Positions 53,389-63,790 of a DNA stretch of 64,000 nt are shown here, piece after piece. A program made the position numbers and the translations under genes. The stretch comes from Ctena decussata. Taxonomy: Eukaryota > Mollusca > Bivalvia > Lucinida > Lucinidae. Location: the NCBI GenBank assembly GCA_963989385.1, contig OZ022502.1, positions 11,705,001 through 11,769,000 on the forward strand. The letters run 5' to 3'. Positions within the stretch are counted from its first letter, which is position 1. Every line of letters begins with the position of its first letter. The notes under the pieces were generated by a model that saw only the letters and a program-made list of their open reading frames with translations, was not told where the DNA came from and made no database searches.

Positions 53389-54598
53389 TACCCCCATTCC
53401 ACTGGACGGCGCTTCCACTGCGCTCCGAAATTTTGGACAAAGCGCCATGAATCGTAGCAGAAGCGGCGGCAGCGCAGGAGAAGCTTCCAGGTCGCAGTGA
53501 AAGCGTATCAGAAGCGGCATGATCGCCAAGTCACGGCGCTTGTTTTGACTCTGCTCAAAATTTACGTAGCGGAAGCGCCGTGGACTCAAAGCGCAACGAA
53601 AGCGTAGTAAGAACGTAGCTCGAAATTCATGAACGCAGCAGCAGCGGGAGCAACGCAGCACCAGCGCAGCGGGATCGTGCCGACAGCGCCGTGAGATTCG
53701 TCTGCGACCCAGCTACGCTTCTGCTACGCTCTTTGCGCTCCCGTTGCGCTCTTGCCGCTTCCGCTGCGACTCTATTATTTATGAATAGCGCGACCCCGAC
53801 GCTTCAACTGCGCTCTTGGCGCTTTATCTGCGTTTCCTCTGCTCTTATGGCCATCTGGGCAAGAAAACGCCGCGTTTCCACGAAGTTTCATAACTCATTT
53901 CATTCAAGATGCAGGCTGCCAGGAGCAGGTATTGGAATACCCTCTCCTGCGGTAAAGGCTACCTAAAAATAGTCTCCTGACCAGGCCTGGATGTGGATTT
54001 CGCCTTCTGCTTTTGACAGGGGACCAGGCTCTTGCTCTCTAAACTGAGCCAGGTAGGCGCCTTTTAGAACGCCGAGCAGAGGCCCCATTTGAGCCTGAAC
54101 AGCAAGAAGAAGAAGACGAGTTGTTCGAAGTCACTAGTTCATGATTGCCAGCTGGGCCATAGCCACTGGAACTTTTATATTATCAATATTGTTTGAAGGC
54201 TGGTGGCTAACTTCTGCTGGACCCGATTCTCCGCCGATTTACATAGAAGTGGTTACAAAGCGCAACACAAGCGCAGCATGAGCGCAGCTCCGGCACTTAG
54301 GTCGTAGCACGATCGCAAATGCATCGTAATAAGCGTAGCTCAAGCGTAGCTTGAAATTCTTTGTCGTAGTAGCAGCGTATTAGAAGCGTCCTCCAAGTCC
54401 GTTGAGCGTTGCAGAAGCGCAGCTACATCGCGGCAGCATCGTGACTAGCGTGGCGAGATCGTATTAGAAGCGTACTGGAAGCGCACAAGTTCTAAGTTTG
54501 GGCAAATGCCTACGCTTCTACTGCGATTTCGAAAATTTTGGAGAAGCGCCATGATCGCCAAGAGCGCAGTCAAAGCGTCATCCAGTGGAATGGGGGTA
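53389..54598. mobile_element. GC-rich transposon of 1.21 kb inserted in the LINE relic
   Basis: Inverted ends TACCCCCATTCCACTGGA and the complement of TCCAGTGGAATGGGGGTA, flanked by TAA on both sides (53386-53388 and 54599-54601). This suits a PIF/Harbinger-like 3-bp target duplication (inference). The interior is made of hundreds of short 'agcgcag', 'gaagcg' and 'cgcttc' words in both orientations and has much higher GC and CpG content than its surroundings. ORFs of 90-135 codons on both strands reflect this composition. Confidence 0.8.
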
Positions 54599-54601
54599 TA
54601 A

Positions 54602-54742
54602 TCAAAATCACCAAACAACAAGTGAGCATGTCAGCTGATAAAAGATCTACCTTCAGAGAAAAAGAGCAGATCTACAACTATCTAAGACATGTCTAGGAAG
54701 TGTCTATTCGAGAAAAAATACATCCTCTGCAGATGGACAGAA
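54602..54742 (+). pseudogene. LINE family 2 relic (middle segment)
   Basis: The frame CQLIKDLPSEKKSRSTTI, stop, then SRKCLFEKKYILCRWTE matches the relic at 63.3-63.5 kb (LVKDLTSEKQDRSTT and LSRWTEY). It is cut by a second transposon after 'tggacagaa'. Confidence 0.75.
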
Positions 54743-54744
54743 TA

Positions 54745-55113
54745 CCGTATACAAGATAATTTTCGCGGTGTTCCATTTTTTGCGGTGTTTCGCGGTCACT
54801 TAGAAATCGCGAATTTTAAAATCGCGAAATAATTTCCTGTTTCTGACAAAGTATCTTCTGTAGACACAGTGTTCATATATTTTGCTTCTGTTTGTTTCGG
54901 TATTTGCTGGTACTTTTGACTTGAACCAGTTCTTTCATTAACCTGCGGCAGCCCTGCCGCAGGCTAATGAGCGAACTGGCTCAAGTGTAAAAGAAGCAGT
55001 TTTGCTTTTCGCGCATGTTGCTAACCGCGAAAATTAAAAACGCGAATATTAATGTTTATGTTTTAACCCTTATCCGCGAAAATTTGAACCCGCGAAAATT
55101 ATCGCGTATACGG
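54745..55113. mobile_element. TA-flanked MITE nested in the LINE relic
   Basis: Inverted ends CCGTATACAAGATAATTTTC and the complement of GAAAATTATCGCGTATACGG, with TA on each side (54743-54744 and 55114-55115). Removing the element and one TA joins 'tggacagaata' to 'ttgcacagcactg' and restores WTEYCTALYNYD, the conserved LINE phrase. The interior has a hairpin 'gcggcagccctgccgc' and many TTCGCG words. About 370 bp, non-coding. Confidence 0.9.
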
Positions 55114-55704
55114 TATTGCACAGCACTGTATAACTATGACAGTCATGGGGACAACTGCAGTTCCAGACACCCAATAGAAGATCTAAAGCCGATCTTTCGA
55201 GAGAAAGTTGCTATTCCAGTAGCAGCAATGATCGAGAGAAAGTCGCCTGAGTTGATAATCTATCGACAAAACTTGTTCAAGCAGGCGGAGAGACTTTGAC
55301 TTGATGTTTAAACATAGATCTGTAGCAGGATCTGGCGAAAAGGAGATGGACTTAGTCTCTGATTATTATACTCCCTAAATGAAGTAGCGATCAAAGTACC
55401 AAAATCATAATTCCGAACTCATAAACCATAGAAATATTGACAAAGCATAAATATTAGATACGAGGACATGGACGCCCAAAGGACATGTGATCAGAATCTT
55501 TTAACAAGGCAACCCAAGGCTCTGCCAGAACTACAGAACCTTCAGCCTCATCGCTCCTCCAAGTAAACGCATGTTGAAACTCATCTTGAACAGACTCAAT
55601 TCCAAGATAAAGTGATAACAGCCGAAAAGCCGGCGGGGTTCAGGGCTGGTTGGACCATCACAGAACAGATGTTTAACCTCAGAATCCTAGGTGAAAAACA
55701 TGTC
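55114..55704 (+). pseudogene. LINE family 2 relic (reverse-transcriptase segment)
   Basis: TALYNYDSHGDN and IEDLKPIFREKV, frameshift, VDNLSTKLVQAGGETLT, a foreign stretch of about 110 bp (roughly 55376-55500), then RLCQNYRTFSLIAPPSKRML and AGFRAGWTITEQMFNLRI. This is the N-terminal part of a reverse transcriptase; the catalytic YADD region is absent. Several stops and frameshifts make it dead. Confidence 0.8.
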
Positions 55705-55988
55705 TCAAGAAGCCAATATCTCAGGTCCCAGAGAAGCATTCTGGTACAAACTGATCTGTATCAAGCAAGCGCCTGCCTAAAGCAAACAGAGTTGGCCTCT
55801 CCTACGGGTGCTAACTTACAACTGCACCAGGGCATCTCGGCGTCAATACAAAGTAAGCAAATTCAGATAGATAGAGATTTTGCTAGAGAGGCTTGCAAAA
55901 TAATGTTGTACCTTACATTGCTGCATTGCTGCGTATGAAAATTACTGTTAACATAAGGACACTTGTCTATGCAAAGCTGCTGCTATGC
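55705..55988. other. No recognised feature
   Basis: The open frame continues to 55938 but loses similarity to the LINE; nothing else is recognised. Confidence 0.3.
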
Positions 55989-56107
55989 AAATGGTTCCCA
56001 AAGTTAACCGCATAGAACGTATTGCTGTCGATATAGTCGGAGAAATTCTTGCCACACAAAGAGGAATCATACATGCTGCCATAATAGGAGTCTATTCCAC
56101 CAAGTAA
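55989..56107 (+). pseudogene. Ty3/Gypsy-like integrase fragment
   Basis: One frame reads NRIERIAVDIVGEILATQRG, followed by about 15 residues to VYSTK and a stop. This matches the beginning of a retrotransposon integrase core ('ERIAVDI.GP.P.T.RGN', with the first catalytic aspartate in VDI). Only about 40 residues survive; no LTR, protease or reverse transcriptase was found nearby. Confidence 0.5.
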
Positions 56108-56519
56108 ACAGGTGGCATACCACCACGGACATCACATTGTTTTAGTATGGTGTAAAGTAGTTCCTATGAAAACATCAAGAACCTGATTTGAAGGTATCTC
56201 ATGTGAGAATTATAAAAGACATTATTGTTTTGTTTGTTTCAGGTGGGACTGGAACTCAAGAGTAATGATCAGTGATGTTTGAACACAATGAAAATGGACC
56301 TATTTGTTTGTTTCAGAAAAAGGCAACAGCCTAGGGGGTTTCCAAAATTGGCCACCTTTAAAGTGCATTGGGTCTGCATGTAAGTCAATGGGCGAAATTA
56401 TTGGTGGTACGGAACCAGCATAAAGTTCAGCTATGCACAATATGGAGAGTAGTACAGTTGCTAAACTAACGGTAAATCAAGTCAACGCAAGGACTGTGGT
56501 GGTCTACTATAATGATTAC
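56108..56519. other. No recognised feature
   Basis: Two 'tttgtttgtttcag' phrases (56228 and 56302) resemble splice acceptors, but no exon follows convincingly. Confidence 0.3.
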
Positions 56520-56584
56520 AGGCTGATCTGAGTCTTCATTGAACTCACATGTCACTTTGTTGGTTTTTCCGGCGTCGCGGCTCA
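56520..56584. mobile_element. Palindromic MITE family A, copy 11 (right end only)
   Basis: 'caggctgatctgagtcttca' to 'ggcgtcgcggctca' is the terminal 65 bp of family A. Confidence 0.75.
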
Positions 56585-56725
56585 ATTGTGTTTAGTAAAA
56601 AGTTATTATCATAACACCACGTTGCTCGCATAACGTAGGCGAGAAAGCAACGATCAAGAATCTACAAAATCGTTCACCACATCCGGCCCTAAACACCAGA
56701 TGGGAAAGAGAAAACAGACGGCATA

Positions 56726-56963
56726 TGAGCCTCGACATGGCAAAACCAACAAAGTGGCATATGCGCCCTGCGTATACTCAGATCAGCATGGGCATCCGCC
56801 CAGTCTGATCATAGTCTTCACTGTGCGCTCAGGGTAGCTAAGGGTCTAAGCTACCTTCATGCGGACAGCGAATGCTCTGATCAGACTGGGCGGATGCTCA
56901 GGCTGATCTGAGTCTTCACGTGGCGCACATACCATGTTGTTGGTTTTGTCGTCTCGCGGCTCA
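56726..56963. mobile_element. Palindromic MITE family A, copy 12
   Basis: TGAGCCTCGACATGGC to GTCGTCTCGCGGCTCA, full length, moderately diverged. Confidence 0.9.
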
Positions 56964-57152
56964 TATAAAGCAACAAAAGACAAGTGAAGAACTAAGAGGT
57001 CAGCTGACAGCGGGTAAATTCGGAAATACCATTACAAACAGTGAAAATCCGGATGCGACAGCTCGCTGTCCGAATTTACCCGACTTGACCTTGATAGAAA
57101 GCCGACCTTGACAATAATAGTAAACCACCACAAAACTAGTCAAGGCTATCCC

Positions 57153-57198
57153 CACACTGGTCTGGCATTCATCACAGGCAACGAAGGCAACGTACTAT
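57153..57198 (+). pseudogene. LINE family 2 3'-end fragment
   Basis: 'cacactggtctggcattcat' and 'acaggcaacgaaggcaacgt' are the complement of 57516-57566, the 3' end of the minus-strand LINE relic. The two form an inverted pair about 320 bp apart. Confidence 0.6.
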
Positions 57199-57474
57199 AA
57201 AACTTGATTTTTTCGCATATCTCTTAGATTAATACCAAACCATTATTCTTACGGACCCGGCAGTTTGTTATACCTCTTAGTCAGACCAGATTTTTGAAGA
57301 AAGTCCGTCTAGTATATATGCAGTGCTTGAATAAGTTTCTTTACCGATTCGTTGCATAGACGTTGTAGTCCAAAAATTGTTTTCAAGCATTTTTTGAATA
57401 TGCATATGAATTCAGTAAAACTTTTGATTCCTATTTTAAGAGCCGGGGATCGGATGGTCCGTGAGACTATACTT

Positions 57475-58175
57475 TTGAAGCAAACTTATCCTGATGAGCG
57501 GAACAAGCAAGATTCATGTACGTTGTCTTCGTTACCTGTGTTGAATGCCAGACCAGTGTGATCCCATTGCCTTGCAAGGTTGTTCGGCGCCAGAGATGAC
57601 TTAACAACAATCTTTTGCCACCTAGTCCTGCATTCAGCTGACCAAGTCGAGCAAGCAGTGTCCATCTCTGCCCATTCCATATTATTGTCTTCCCATCCTT
57701 CCATCGTCTACCTCTTCCTCTTTTTTTCTTTTGTCACTGTGCCCAAAGGATTATCTTTGCTAAACCAGAAGCCCTTGAGGCGTGGCGAAGCCATCTCACT
57801 TTCCGTTTCTTTACAAAGGTTAGGAGTCGGTCTTACTCTCAGACGGCTGCTTGGATCTATCTGCAAATATCTTCATTAGTGACATGGTCCTTGTACGAGA
57901 TGTTCAGTAACCTTTGGTTGCATTTCATCTCAAAGGCCTGCATTCTTTAACTGTGTTGTCGCGGCCCATGACTCACAGGCATACAGAAATATGGACATGG
58001 CATGGGAACCCACCAATTTTACGTTTGATCCAAGAGATTTGTTTTCAGCTCTCCATAGTGGCTTCAGCTCTGTCAGAGCTGCGGTGGCTTGTGCAATCAT
58101 TGAGAGAACCTCTGGTCTTGACTTTCCATCTAAGACAAATGCTTCAAGAAACCGTTCCAAGCATCTGTTCATTAA
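57475..58175 (-). pseudogene. LINE family 2 relic (C-terminal part)
   Basis: On the minus strand the frames give RPEVLSMIAQATAALTELKP, AMSIFLYACESWAATTQL, then after breaks GFWFSKDNPLGTVTKEKKRK, MEGWEDNNMEWAEMDTACST and RTRWQKIVVKSSLAPNNLAR. This is the conserved C-terminus that follows the reverse-transcriptase domain in this LINE family, and it is shared with 61790-62170. Several stops and frameshifts. The 165-codon plus-strand ORF over it is an antisense shadow. Confidence 0.8.
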
Positions 58176-59369
58176 GCTTTATCTCTCTATCTCACTTGGG
58201 CATTTTTGGAAGCCAAGGGTACTGTGTCCTTTGTGTTTCCTACATACCCTTTGCTTGTGGCCTATTCGCAAATCGGATTTCGAGCTGCGCTATCTTTTGG
58301 CTGCAGCGAGTTGTTTTCCTTAGCGCGTGCTTTCAAACCAAGCAAAAGATCCGTTGCAAAACACAGTTGTCCCTAACTTCGCATAACTGTTCAAAAGCAC
58401 CGATGAAATGATTAAATCTTTGATGGTAGATATTTTCTATCGACAGGGGCGCCAGGTATGCGAAAATGTTGCATATTTTATTACACCTGATATGCGTAAA
58501 GTGTTTTGTTACGGATAATTTGATTGGATGATGGAAGTTGCTCGTATCCAATGAAACGGTGCACAAATTGTACAAAGTACCCTTGGCTTGCTAAGTCACT
58601 CCCTGTGGAAGTAATTGGCGCTGTTTGTCATTAGTTTGAGATGTCAACAGACCACCTCAAAAGCCATAAAATTCCTGAAAATTAAAGAGGGCAGGGTAGG
58701 GAATTGCATTGTATCTGTTCGTGAGCATAGCTTATCTTTAACTCACTAAGATGTAAAACCACATTGGTACCTCATATAGTTTTTGGTATAAAATATTTGA
58801 AACTCGCGGAAACCTTTATATAAATATCATATCAAATGTCTATTCGTAAAGTATATTATATTCTAAAAAATCACTGACACTCTTTCGCAAAATGATCACC
58901 ACAAACTTTAGTCCCTTTTGTTTTGAGACGTCGCACGAGAATATGAACACATGCACCAACGGTACACACTCGGATAAGATGTACGCTGTCGGGTCTTCTA
59001 GGCTTCTCTATTCGCACCAACGGTCGAAGGAATACGAGAAATCGTTACAGTGAACGCAAAAGCTGCTCTGGCTGAGCAGAAGCCTGAGCTTACTAGAATC
59101 TTTCTGTTTGTAGGTGTTAAGGTATCATTTATGTGTCTCGGCCCTATTAGTATCATAGAAGTAATATCAACATAAACATTTATTAAAGATACGTTTAGGA
59201 AAAAACATTTGGGCACTATGAGTCGGGCCAGTTGTAGTTTGCGTAATTGTTATGGTCATAATCAACGACAAGTCTATTTTTACGCAGTCGCAGAAAGGAA
59301 CAGGAGTTATTTTCAGGGTCAGCGACAATATAGGTGAGTAGAATATACAAAGATATTTTAAGGGCTGTT
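58176..59369. other. No recognised gene
   Basis: About 1.2 kb without supported coding sequence or matchable repeat; the first 150 bp may be a further decayed part of the LINE relic. Confidence 0.3.
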
Positions 59370-59672
59370 GATAAAGAGGATCTTACACGAGTGGTCATTT
59401 CATATGAAATTTATGAAACGAGCCTTCGGCGAGTTTCTTAAATTTCATATGAAATGACCACAAGTGTAAGATTCTGTTTATCATATGACCCTTTAAAATG
59501 GGATTTTAACGCCTTCAAACTGAACATTATTTCAATAAGAAAACGCGTTGTTGACATGGACGTTGTCAATGACGTTACGTGTACGCGCCAAAGTGTTATT
59601 ACACGTGTGGTCATACGATTGTTATGACACGACGCTATCCACTGAATAACAGCGACGTCATATGATAAAAGG
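59370..59672. mobile_element. Family C MITE, copy 3 (inverted relative to copy 2)
   Basis: 'gataaagaggatcttacacg' to 'gacgtcatatgataaaagg', with palindrome 'atttcatatgaaatttatga' and complement around 'gagccttcggcgag'. 'acgcgttgttgacatggac' and 'gtgttattacacgtgtggtc' match 36903-37203 in reverse. The most complete copy of the family. Confidence 0.8.
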
Positions 59673-59824
59673 TAATTGGCTTCAGCTCTATATTTTTTTC
59701 AGCTATTTTTACAAAGGGGAACAACTTGAGACTTCACTGCTCTTGAAGGTGAGAATCTGATCCACTGAAAAGGGAGGCAAAAAGCAAACTGCCAAGATTT
59801 TCCCCCTGAAAATGTATTACTAAC

Positions 59825-61130
59825 TAGAGCAACGGAAGGTATTATCGACACCTTAAGCTACTATTTGGTTTTAAACAGATACTTTGGTTGGTTGATTTGA
59901 TGCTTAACGTCCACGGTAAACAACTATGGTCATGTCGGGACGGTCAGTTAACCTAACCACACTATTCCTGGGCAGGCTTAGACCTCCTAAGCGGTTAACC
60001 AGTACTAAGTGCACATACTTTCGCCAGTAACTGACAACTGCCCTTCTTGAATCGGCGGAAGGAGAAACGAAAGTATGTGGCCAGACCGGGATTCGAACCC
60101 AGGACCTCTGACTTACAAGTCAGGTGCCCTACCGATTGCGCTACCCGGCCCGGCTAAACAGATACTTTTGTGAGATTCATATTGGAATGACCTGTTTTTA
60201 TTAACACAATTGTCTACCAAGATGATGAGAAGGAACTCTTTTGATTATTGTTTATATTTCAAAAATATTTTTTTGCCTCATGCCATGTACCGGACGGTAG
60301 CAGTTATCAACACCTGGAAGCAGTTATCAACACCCCATTTACCCCTAAATGCTGATGATAAAAATAATGATGATTTAATACATCTTAAAATTTTGCTATG
60401 ATCATTTAGTGTAGATACTGATTGAAAGATTTGCTTTAAATTCAAACAGAAAATCCCAAGATTTCTGATTTTTACACTCTCAGCCAGAAAATATGTAAAA
60501 ATATGAAAAATTAGCTGTAAAAACTGTGGATTTTTTTTTTTTCAATTTTTACCCTAAAGATAAAAAAAATCTTACAAAGATTAAATTAAACATTGTACAT
60601 TTGATGATGTTTTGTTTGCTTTTTGAGATAATTTTACTTGAAAATAAACTATTTTTCTGATCTGTTTTTTTTTTAATTTGTGCATTTTTGAGACTTTTAA
60701 TTTTGGGGTGTTGATAATTACTTCCATTCTGCATTTAGGGAAGTAGTTATCGACACCCTGGAGGTCACAATACCATATATGGTTTGGAAGAGAGTAACCA
60801 GGTCTGCTCTTAATATTCTCCAGTCCATGGTAATCTAGTTTATGGAATAAAACCATATGAAAACACTTTATGTGAGTGAAAATAACCATGTGTCTGAGTG
60901 GCCTCTCCTTACAACCAGGCATAAGAAGCACAGCTTTTCATTAGTGTATCAACAAATATGTATATTGTTTCTCCAAACACCTAACTTTCTTGCATTTTGC
61001 ACTAATACATAAAGCTAAATGAAATTGCAAGACTTTAATGCCCTATTTACAATAAAATGTCAAGAAATTGAAAAGTTCAAAAGGGGGTGTCGATAACTAC
61101 TACCTGTCGATAATACCTTCCTTCGCTCTA
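59825..61130. mobile_element. 1.3-kb transposon with repeated GTTATCRACACC motif
   Basis: Inverted ends TAGAGCAACGGAAGGTATTA and the complement of TAATACCTTCCTTCGCTCTA, continuing as 'tcgacacc' and 'gtcgataa'. The subterminal word gttatc(a/g)acacc recurs at about 59843, 60303, 60321, 60708 (complement), 60746, 61084 (complement) and 61103 (complement). A 116-codon frame on the minus strand (60581-60931) is the only sizeable ORF and is unrecognised. A SINE is nested near the left end. Confidence 0.7.
59883..60155 (-). mobile_element. tRNA-derived SINE with well-preserved head
   Basis: Minus strand: GGCCGGGTAGCGCAATCGGT leads into 'agggcacctgacttgtaagt' and 'gggttcgaatcccgg', then 'tctggcc'. 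This reproduces a tRNA-like acceptor, A box, anticodon arm and B box, with TGT in a six-base loop (tRNA-Thr-like), so it is not a normal tRNA. A body of about 190 bp follows ('ttactggcgaaagtatgtgc') and ends in 'atcaaatcaaccaacc'. It is inserted in the 1.3-kb transposon. Confidence 0.85.
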
Positions 61131-61471
61131 TTTACCCTAACAAGTGGAATAAACAAACAATTCTGTACCCGTAGAGATTTTTATCCTACACGAGAAATCC
61201 GGGGCTTAGGTGATTACGTAAAATATGTTCACATTCAAAATGAGAAATGTTGCAAAAAGCTTATATAAATGCATTTGTTAGCATATACGAAATCAGGCGT
61301 AGTCTGGTCATTAAACACGCAGTTTGCCAAGACTATATTTACACTTTGTTTATGTACATTAAGTTATGTACATTCCAACGATGTGAAAAGGGGAGGGTGG
61401 TCGCGATCGAACGATGCTGCTAGGTATCCTTCGGCGCCCGGACGTCCTGCTAGTCTGAATAATACTAGGGC
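61131..61471. other. No recognised feature
   Basis: No supported gene; the short ORFs here overlap the adjoining SINE. Confidence 0.3.
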
Positions 61472-61626
61472 AAGGGCCTACTGTGCTTGCAGTAAGTGCG
61501 GTTGGGTTGTTTGGACATTTCTTTTTCTCTAACCTATTATCACTTTTTTCTCCCTCTCTCTGGGAGATGGCCCAATATAGACTGAAATACTGTCTCAAAG
61601 ACCCGTTAAACCCAGACAATCCAACG
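61472..61626 (+). mobile_element. SINE family 2 (tail part), copy 2
   Basis: 'caagggcctactgtgcttgc', 'ctccctctctctgggagatg' and 'gacccgttaaacccagacaa' align with 36576-36732. Confidence 0.65.
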
Positions 61627-61744
61627 ACTTGGATCATATTATTTGTTGTCGCCTTTCATCGTTTTCCCAAGTTGTGCATACACTTTTAATACTGCTCACC
61701 TGTCTACGGACAGTTGTAATGCATTAACGGCTGATACACTGGTC

Positions 61745-63790
61745 AGAGATTTCTATTCTTTTCTATCCCATAGCCTTGCATGGTCGTTGGGGCACTACAG
61801 ATGATTTCGTAACAATCCTTTTCCATATTGTCCTGTTCTCAGCTGCCCTAGATGAGCTGGTAAAGCACACTCTTTAGTATTGTCTTCCCACCTCGTCTTC
61901 TGTCTACCTCTTCTTGTTTTTCCTTTCACTGTTCCATGAAGACTCGTTTTTGAACAGAAGACCTTGAGATGTGGCAAAAGCATCTTATTTTCCTTTTCTT
62001 CACCATGGTCAGGCGTTCATCATTATCTCCAATGACTGCTTGAACTTTTTTGCGAACCTCCTCATTGGTTACATGGTCCTTGTACAAAATAACCTCCGGC
62101 ATCTCATCTCAAAGGCCTGTGTTTTTCTTCTCTAACTCTGCTATCAAGGCCCATGAATCACAGGCATACAGGCATATAGAAAAGACAATGGTCCATCAGT
62201 TTCGCCTTTGATCTAAGAGACATGTTGTTATCTTGCCTGTGCAATTCTTAGAGAACCAACTGTTTTAAGCTATTATCTATGACAATTACGAATTACTCCA
62301 AGGTATTTGATTCTTGTTACTTTACCCAGCTTCTGATCTTTCACCTTAATTTCCACTGGATGTCATTGGCGATGTTTGTCATCAGTTTGGTCTTCTTTTC
62401 ATTGATTTCCATCAGGTTTTGTCGAAACGTTCTGCTTTTCCTCAGCTAGAGTATCTGTGTCATCGGCAAACCGCAGATTAGTAATATTTCTGTCGCTTAT
62501 GCTAACCTTTCCATCATGTTTCCCAGAGCATCCGACATAATCTGTTCGAGAAAATGATCAAGGGAGTAGGCGACAGAAGACATCCTTGTTGTTCCGAAGC
62601 AATTTCCCGTGCTGCCATTCATTTGGACTGCACTTGTAGACCTGTCGTAGAGCTGCTCAATGGTGCGAACTAGATTTGCACTGATATTGTACTTCCGTAT
62701 GGTGGCCTATAAGGTTTCATGCCATATTCTGTCAAAGGCTTCTTTGAAATCACTGAAGACATGGTACGGATTTTGCTGGTGTTGGAGGTACTTTTCACAC
62801 AGATTCTGAGGTTGAAGATCTGTTCTGTGGATATCTTCCGGCTCTGAATCCAGCCTGTTCTTTAGCGATTATCTCTTCAAATAGGGGTTTAAACCTGTTC
62901 AAGGTAACTTTCAGCATGACATAGCTCCAATGACTGATGAGGCTGATGGCTCTGAAATTCTGGCACAGCTGTAGGTTGCTCTTTTTGGTGACTGTAATAA
63001 TCAGCAATTGTGTCAATAGGGTAGGCCATTCTCCTGTTCTCCAGATCTTGTTACATATCTCTGTTAAAACATCAGTCATGGTCTCCCCACCAGCTTGTAC
63101 AAGCTCTGCTGGAATATTATCAACTTCAGCTGATTTCCCCTTATTCACTGCTGCTAACGAAATGTTAACTTTCACTCGAGGGATCAGATGTAAATCTTCT
63201 CGTGGGACCTGATTTCAGTCACGGACTTCATTGTCATCAAAGCTCTCATGATTGTATAGTTTATCAATATTCTGTCCATCTGCTGAGAATCTTTTCTTCT
63301 TCTGTAAGACATTTCCCAAAATTGTCCTTGCTAGTTGTGGATCTATCCTGTTTCTCTGAAGTCAGATCCTTCACAAGCTGGTATGCTTTCTTGCTGTTTT
63401 TTTGTTCAGGCAAGTTTCGATCTCCTCAAACTGAATACTTATCCAGTCCTCCTTTGCTTTCTTCACCGCCTTCTGAATCATCCTGTTAGCTTCCCTGTAT
63501 TCATTTGCTCCTTCTGCTTCATACCGCCTTTCTTCAAATCTCTCCTCTCATCACAGAGGTCGAGAACACCTCTGGTGACCTAGGGCTTTTTCTTTCGACA
63601 TTCCTTCCCAAGTATCTCACTGACTGCATCAGTCACTGCTGTATTGTAAGTGGTAATCATGGTATCTATGTCCATGTCAATAATCATCCCTCAGACCAAG
63701 GAGTGGTGCAAGTCTCCCACCTACTGTCGCTTGAAAAGATGAAGTTACATCTTGGTCGCTTAACTTTTAAAGATCAAACCTAAGTCTTGG
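61745..63790 (-). pseudogene. LINE family 2 relic, near full-length ORF2 on the minus strand
   Basis: Reading right to left: FQATVGGRLAP (about 63720), LVKDLTSEKQDRSTT and ILSRWTEY (63.3-63.45 kb), NIPAELVQAGGETMTDVLTE and QLCQNFRAISLISH (63.0-63.1 kb), AKEQAGFRAGR (62.83-62.87 kb), a motif A remnant FSDFKEAFDRIWH (about 62.72 kb), motif C ITNLRFADDTDTL (about 62.45-62.49 kb), and a C-terminal RRGRQKTRWEDN (about 61.9 kb). Frames change repeatedly and stops occur, so it is inactive. The endonuclease is missing or lies beyond the recognisable part. Same family as the relics at 52955-55704 and 57475-58175. Confidence 0.85.

Noticed and set aside
53254..53966. ORFs of 135 and 91 codons rich in R, A, L and S
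   Set aside because: Lie in the GC-rich transposon and reflect the repeated AAGCG/CGCTT words.
57914..58411. 165-codon plus-strand ORF
   Set aside because: Antisense to the LINE family 2 C-terminal relic, which explains the sequence better.
59883..60155. Functional tRNA-Thr gene
   Set aside because: The tRNA-like head has a six-base anticodon loop and continues into a SINE body with a 3' tail.
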